Below are positions 60,201-64,000 of a stretch of 64,000 nt of DNA, piece by piece. The notes beneath the pieces are model-generated. The model was not told where the DNA came from. It ran no database searches and saw nothing but the letters and a program-made list of their open reading frames with translations. A program made the position numbers and the translations under genes. Source of the DNA: Synchiropus splendidus (lineage: Eukaryota; Chordata; Actinopteri; Syngnathiformes; Callionymidae); contig NC_071348.1 in NCBI RefSeq assembly GCF_027744825.2, positions 20,183,563 through 20,247,562 of the forward strand, given 5' to 3'. Within the stretch, counting starts at the first letter, position 1. The number at the start of each line of letters is the position of its first letter.

Positions 60201-63200
60201 CAAAGCTATGGCACAATGCGAAAAAAGCGTTTTCAGCCTGAGATAAGGTCGATTCCGGAACGCCAAACATAAAAATTTTGATAACTTTGGAAAAACACTT
60301 CAGACAGCTTAGATTTGATGAGCAACTACTAGAAAGACCCTTTCTGCTATAGTGGGAGGTGAACATTTCATGTTCTGAAGCTTCCCTGCAAAGTTATGGC
60401 ACAATGCGTAAAACGCATTTTCAGCCTGAGATAATGTCGATTCCGGAACACCATACATTAAAATTTTGATAACTTTGGAAAAACACTTCAGACAGCTTCG
60501 ATTTGATGTGCAACTACTAGAAGGACCCTTTCTGCTATAGTGGGAGGTTAGAATTTCATTTTCTGAAGCTTCCCTGCAAAGTTATGGCACAATGCAGAAA
60601 ACGCGTTTTCAGCCTGATATTAGGTGGGATCCGAAACGCAAAACGTAAAAATGTTGATCACTTTGTAATAACACTTCAGACAGCTTAGATTTGATGTGCA
60701 ACTACTAGAAAGACCCTTTCTGCTATAGTAGGAGGTGAAAATTTCGTGTTCTAAAGGTTCCCTGCAAAGCTAGGGCACAATGCTGTAAACGCGTTTTCAG
60801 CCTGAGATAAGGTCGATTCCGGAACGCGATACATAAAAATGTTGATAACTTCGGAAAAACACCTCAGACAGCTTAGATTTGATATGCAACTACTAGAAAG
60901 ACCCTTTCTGCTATCGTGGGAGGTGAAATTTTCATTTTCTGAAGCTTCCCTGCAAAGTTATGACATAAAGCGTAAAAAGCGTCTTCAGCCTGTGATAAGG
61001 TCGATTCCGGAACGCCAAACATAAAAAGGTTGATAACTTTGGAAAAACACTTCAGACATCTTAGATTTGATGTACAACTACGAGAAAGACCCTTTCTGCT
61101 ATAGTGGGAGGTGAACATTTCATGTTCTGAAGCTTCACTGAGAAGTTATGGCACAATGCAGAAAACGCGTTTTCAGCCTTATATTAGGTGGGATCCGAAA
61201 CACAAATCGTAAAAATGTTGATCACTTTGGAATAACACTTCAGACAGCTTAGATTTGATGTGCAACTACTAGAAAGACCCTTTCTGCTATAGTAGGAGGT
61301 GAAAATTTCATGTTCTAAAGGTTCCCTGCAAAGCTAGGGCACAATACGTTAAACGCGTTTTCAGCCTGAGATAAGGTCGATTCCGGAACGCCATACATAA
61401 CAATGTTGATAACTTTGGAAAAACACATCAGACAGCTTAGATTTGATGTGCAACTACTAGAAAGACCCTTTCTGCTATAGTGGGAGGTTAAAATTTCATG
61501 TTCGGAAGCTTCCATGCAAAGTTATGGCACCATGCAGACAACGAGTTTTCAGTCTGAGATAAGGTCGATTCCGGAACGCCAAACATAAAAATGTTGATAA
61601 CTTTTGAAAAACACTTCAGACAGCTTAGATTTGATGTGCAGCTCCTAGAAAGACCCTTTCTGCTGTGGTGGGAGGTGAACATTTCATGTTCTGAAGCTTC
61701 CCTGCAAAGTTATGGCACAATGCGTAAAACGCATTTTCAACCTGAGATAAGGTCGATTCCGGAACGCCATACATAAAAATGTTGATAACTTTGGAAAAAC
61801 ACTTCAGACAGCTTCGATTTGATGTGCAACTACTAGAAAGACCCTTTCTGGTATAGGGGGACGTGAACATTTCATGTTCTGAAGCCTCCCTGAGAAGTTT
61901 TGGCACAATGCAGAAAACGCATTTTCAGCCTGAGATAAGGTGGGTTCCGAAACGGCAAACGAAAAAATGTTGATCACTTTGGAACAACACTTCAGACAGC
62001 TTAGATTTGATGTGCAACTACTAGAAAGACCATTTCTGCTATAGTGGGAGGTTAAAATTTCATGTTCGGAAGCTTCCATGCAAAGTTATGGCACCATCCA
62101 GACAAGGCGTTTTCAGCCTGAGATAATGTCGATTCTGGAACGCCAAACATAAAAATGTTGATAACTTTCGAAAAACACTTCAGACAGCTTAGATTTGATG
62201 TGCAACTACTAGAAAGACCCTTTCTGCTATAGTGGGAGGTGAACATTTCATGTTCTGATGCTTCCCTGCGAAGTTATGGCACAATGCAGAAAACGCGTTT
62301 TCAGCCTGAGATAAGGTGGGTTCCGGAACGCCAAGCGTAAAAATGTTGATAACTTTGGAATTACACTTCAGACAGCTTAGATTTGATGTGCAACTACTAG
62401 AAATACCCTTTCTGCTATAGTGGGAGGTGAACATTTCATGTTCTGAAGCTTCCCTGAGAAGTTATGGCACAATGCAGAAAACGCGTTTTCAGCTTGAGAT
62501 AAGGTGGGTTCGGGAACGCCAAACATAAAAATGTTGATAACTTTCGAAAAACACTTCAGGCAGCTTAGTTTTAATGTGCAACTACTAGAAAGACCCTTTC
62601 TGCTATAGTGGGAGGTCAAAATTTCATGTTCTGAAGCTTCCCATGGAAAGTTATGGGACAATGCAGAAAACGATTTTTCATCCTGAGATAAGTTCGATTA
62701 CGGAACGCGAAACATAAAAATGTTCATAACTTTCGAAAAACACTTCAGACAGCTTAGATTTGATGTGCAACTACTAGAAAGACCCTTTCTGGTATAGTGG
62801 GACGTGAAAATTTCATGTTCTGAAGCTTCCCTGCATATTTATGACACAATGCCGAAAACGTGTTTTCAGCCTGAGATAAGGTGGGTTCCGGAACGCCAAA
62901 CATAAAAATGTTGATAACTTTCGAAAAACACTTCAGACAGCTTAGATTTGATGTGCAACTACTAGAAAGACCCTTTCTGCTATAGTGGGAGGTTAAAATT
63001 TCATGTTCGAAAGCTTCCATGCAAAGTTATGGCACAATGCAGACAACGCGTTTTCAGCCTAAGATAAAGTCGATTCTGGAACGCCAAACATAAAAATGTT
63101 GATAACTTTCGAAAAACACTTCAGACAGGTTAGGTTTCATGTGCAACTACTAGAACGACCCTTTCTGCTATAGTGGGAGGTCAAAATTTCATGTTCTGAA

Positions 63201-64000
63201 GCTTCCCGTGCAAAGTTATGGGACAATGCAGAAAACGATTTTTCATCCTGAGATAAGGTCGATTCCGGAACGCCAAACATAAAAATGTTGATAACTTTGG
63301 AAAAACTCATCGGACAGCTTAGATTAGTTGTGCAACTACTAGAAAGACCCTTTCTGCTATAGTGGGAGGTTAAAATTTCATGTTCGGAAGCTTCCATGCA
63401 AAGTTATGGCACAATGCAGACAACGCGTTTTCAGCCTGAGATAAGGTCGATTCTGGAACGCCAAACATAAAAATGTTGATAACCTTCGAAAAACACTTCA
63501 GACAGCCTAGATTTGATGTGCAACGACTAGAAATACCCTTTCTGCTATAGTGGGACCTGAAAATTTCATGTTCTGAAGCTCCCCTGCAAAGTTATGGCAC
63601 AATGCAGAAAACGCGTTTTCAGCTTGTGATAACGTGGGTTCCGGAACGCCAAGAATAAAAATGTTGATAATTTTGGAAAAACACTTCAGACAGCTTAGAT
63701 TTGATGTGCAACTACTAGAAAGACCCTTTATGCTATTGTGGGAGGTTAAAATTTCATGTTCTGAAGCTTCCCTGAGAAGTTATGGCACAATGCAGAAAAC
63801 GCGTTTGCAGTCTGAGATAAGGTGGTTTCCGAAACGCCAAACCTAAAAATGTTGATAACTTTTGAAAATCACTTCAGACAGCTTAGATTTGATGTGCAAC
63901 TGCTAGAAACACCCTTTCTGTTGTAGTGGGAGGTGAAAATTTCATGTTCTGAAGCTTCCCTGCAAAGTTATGGCACAAAGCAGGAAACGCATTTTCAGCC

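Larger units (their letters stand above)
28636..64000 (+). repeat. 188 bp satellite array, right arm
   Basis: Same monomer, orientation and variant classes as the left arm, about 188 monomer lengths long, running off the right edge. The variant GAAAACGATTTTTCATCC, which loses the MluI palindrome, is common from about 34600 on. I did not see it in the left arm, apart from a related GACAACTATTTTTCATCC form at ~9330 and ~29570. Beyond about 46900 the GTGGGTTCC class dominates for several kilobases. I see no genes, other transposons or strand reversals inside this arm. Confidence 0.97.

Noticed and set aside
1..64000. CRISPR-like array
   Set aside because: Repeats are direct 188 bp monomers without unique spacers, in a eukaryotic context.
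28636..64000. CENP-B box in the satellite
   Set aside because: I looked for the TTCG....A..CGGG pattern on both strands of the consensus and did not find it; TTCCGGAACG is only superficially similar.

Overview
The window is a long satellite array from an animal genome, interrupted by one complete 17.2 kb Polinton/Maverick-type (adintovirus-like) endogenous virus element. Head-to-tail 188 bp monomers fill 1-11399 and 28636-64000, about 60 and 188 monomer lengths, and run off both edges. The element fills 11400-28629. It has ~215 bp terminal inverted repeats that begin AG and end CT, and a perfect 6 bp target-site duplication (AACGCG). Removing the element and one duplication restores an uninterrupted 188 bp monomer. 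The capsid, polymerase and chromodomain-integrase set resembles elements I know from fish and other aquatic vertebrates. The spliced gene with 74-273 bp introns fits a vertebrate such as a ray-finned fish, but the species cannot be read from the sequence.

Element layout, left to right: left TIR (11400-11614); an 85 bp and a 59 bp minisatellite with no convincing gene (11660-12718); a probable promoter region; a seven-exon plus-strand accessory gene (13297-15879) whose introns are all phase 1; protein-primed DNA polymerase B (16119-20177); FtsK/HerA-type packaging ATPase (20202-20870); a small basic virion-like protein (20874-21215); and a conserved Polinton gene of unknown function broken by one TGA (21222-21986). 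A palindromic two-way poly(A) signal follows at 22021-22038. The minus strand, read from the right end, carries a 160-codon orphan gene with a readable extension past its stop; a 284-residue protein with a C-x2-C-x3-H-P-S-Q motif; a chromodomain integrase broken by a frameshift; a penton-like minor capsid protein; a pVI/pX-like basic protein; a double-jelly-roll major capsid protein; and an adenain-like cysteine protease.

Taken together this is a virion and replication kit: polymerase, packaging ATPase, maturation protease, two capsid proteins and two basic core or membrane-active proteins, with an integrase for insertion. Two core genes are broken (integrase frameshift; TGA in the conserved gene) and a third gene may be. 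This copy is therefore probably no longer autonomous, although its TIRs and capsid genes are well preserved.

Most worth checking: the spliced accessory gene with symmetric exons and a SUMO-interaction-like motif; KQ-x-GG sequences in both small basic proteins that resemble sites for the element's own Ulp1-like protease; 48 bp iterated near-palindromes in the accessory gene's largest intron; and evidence that the insertion is younger than the local satellite amplification.
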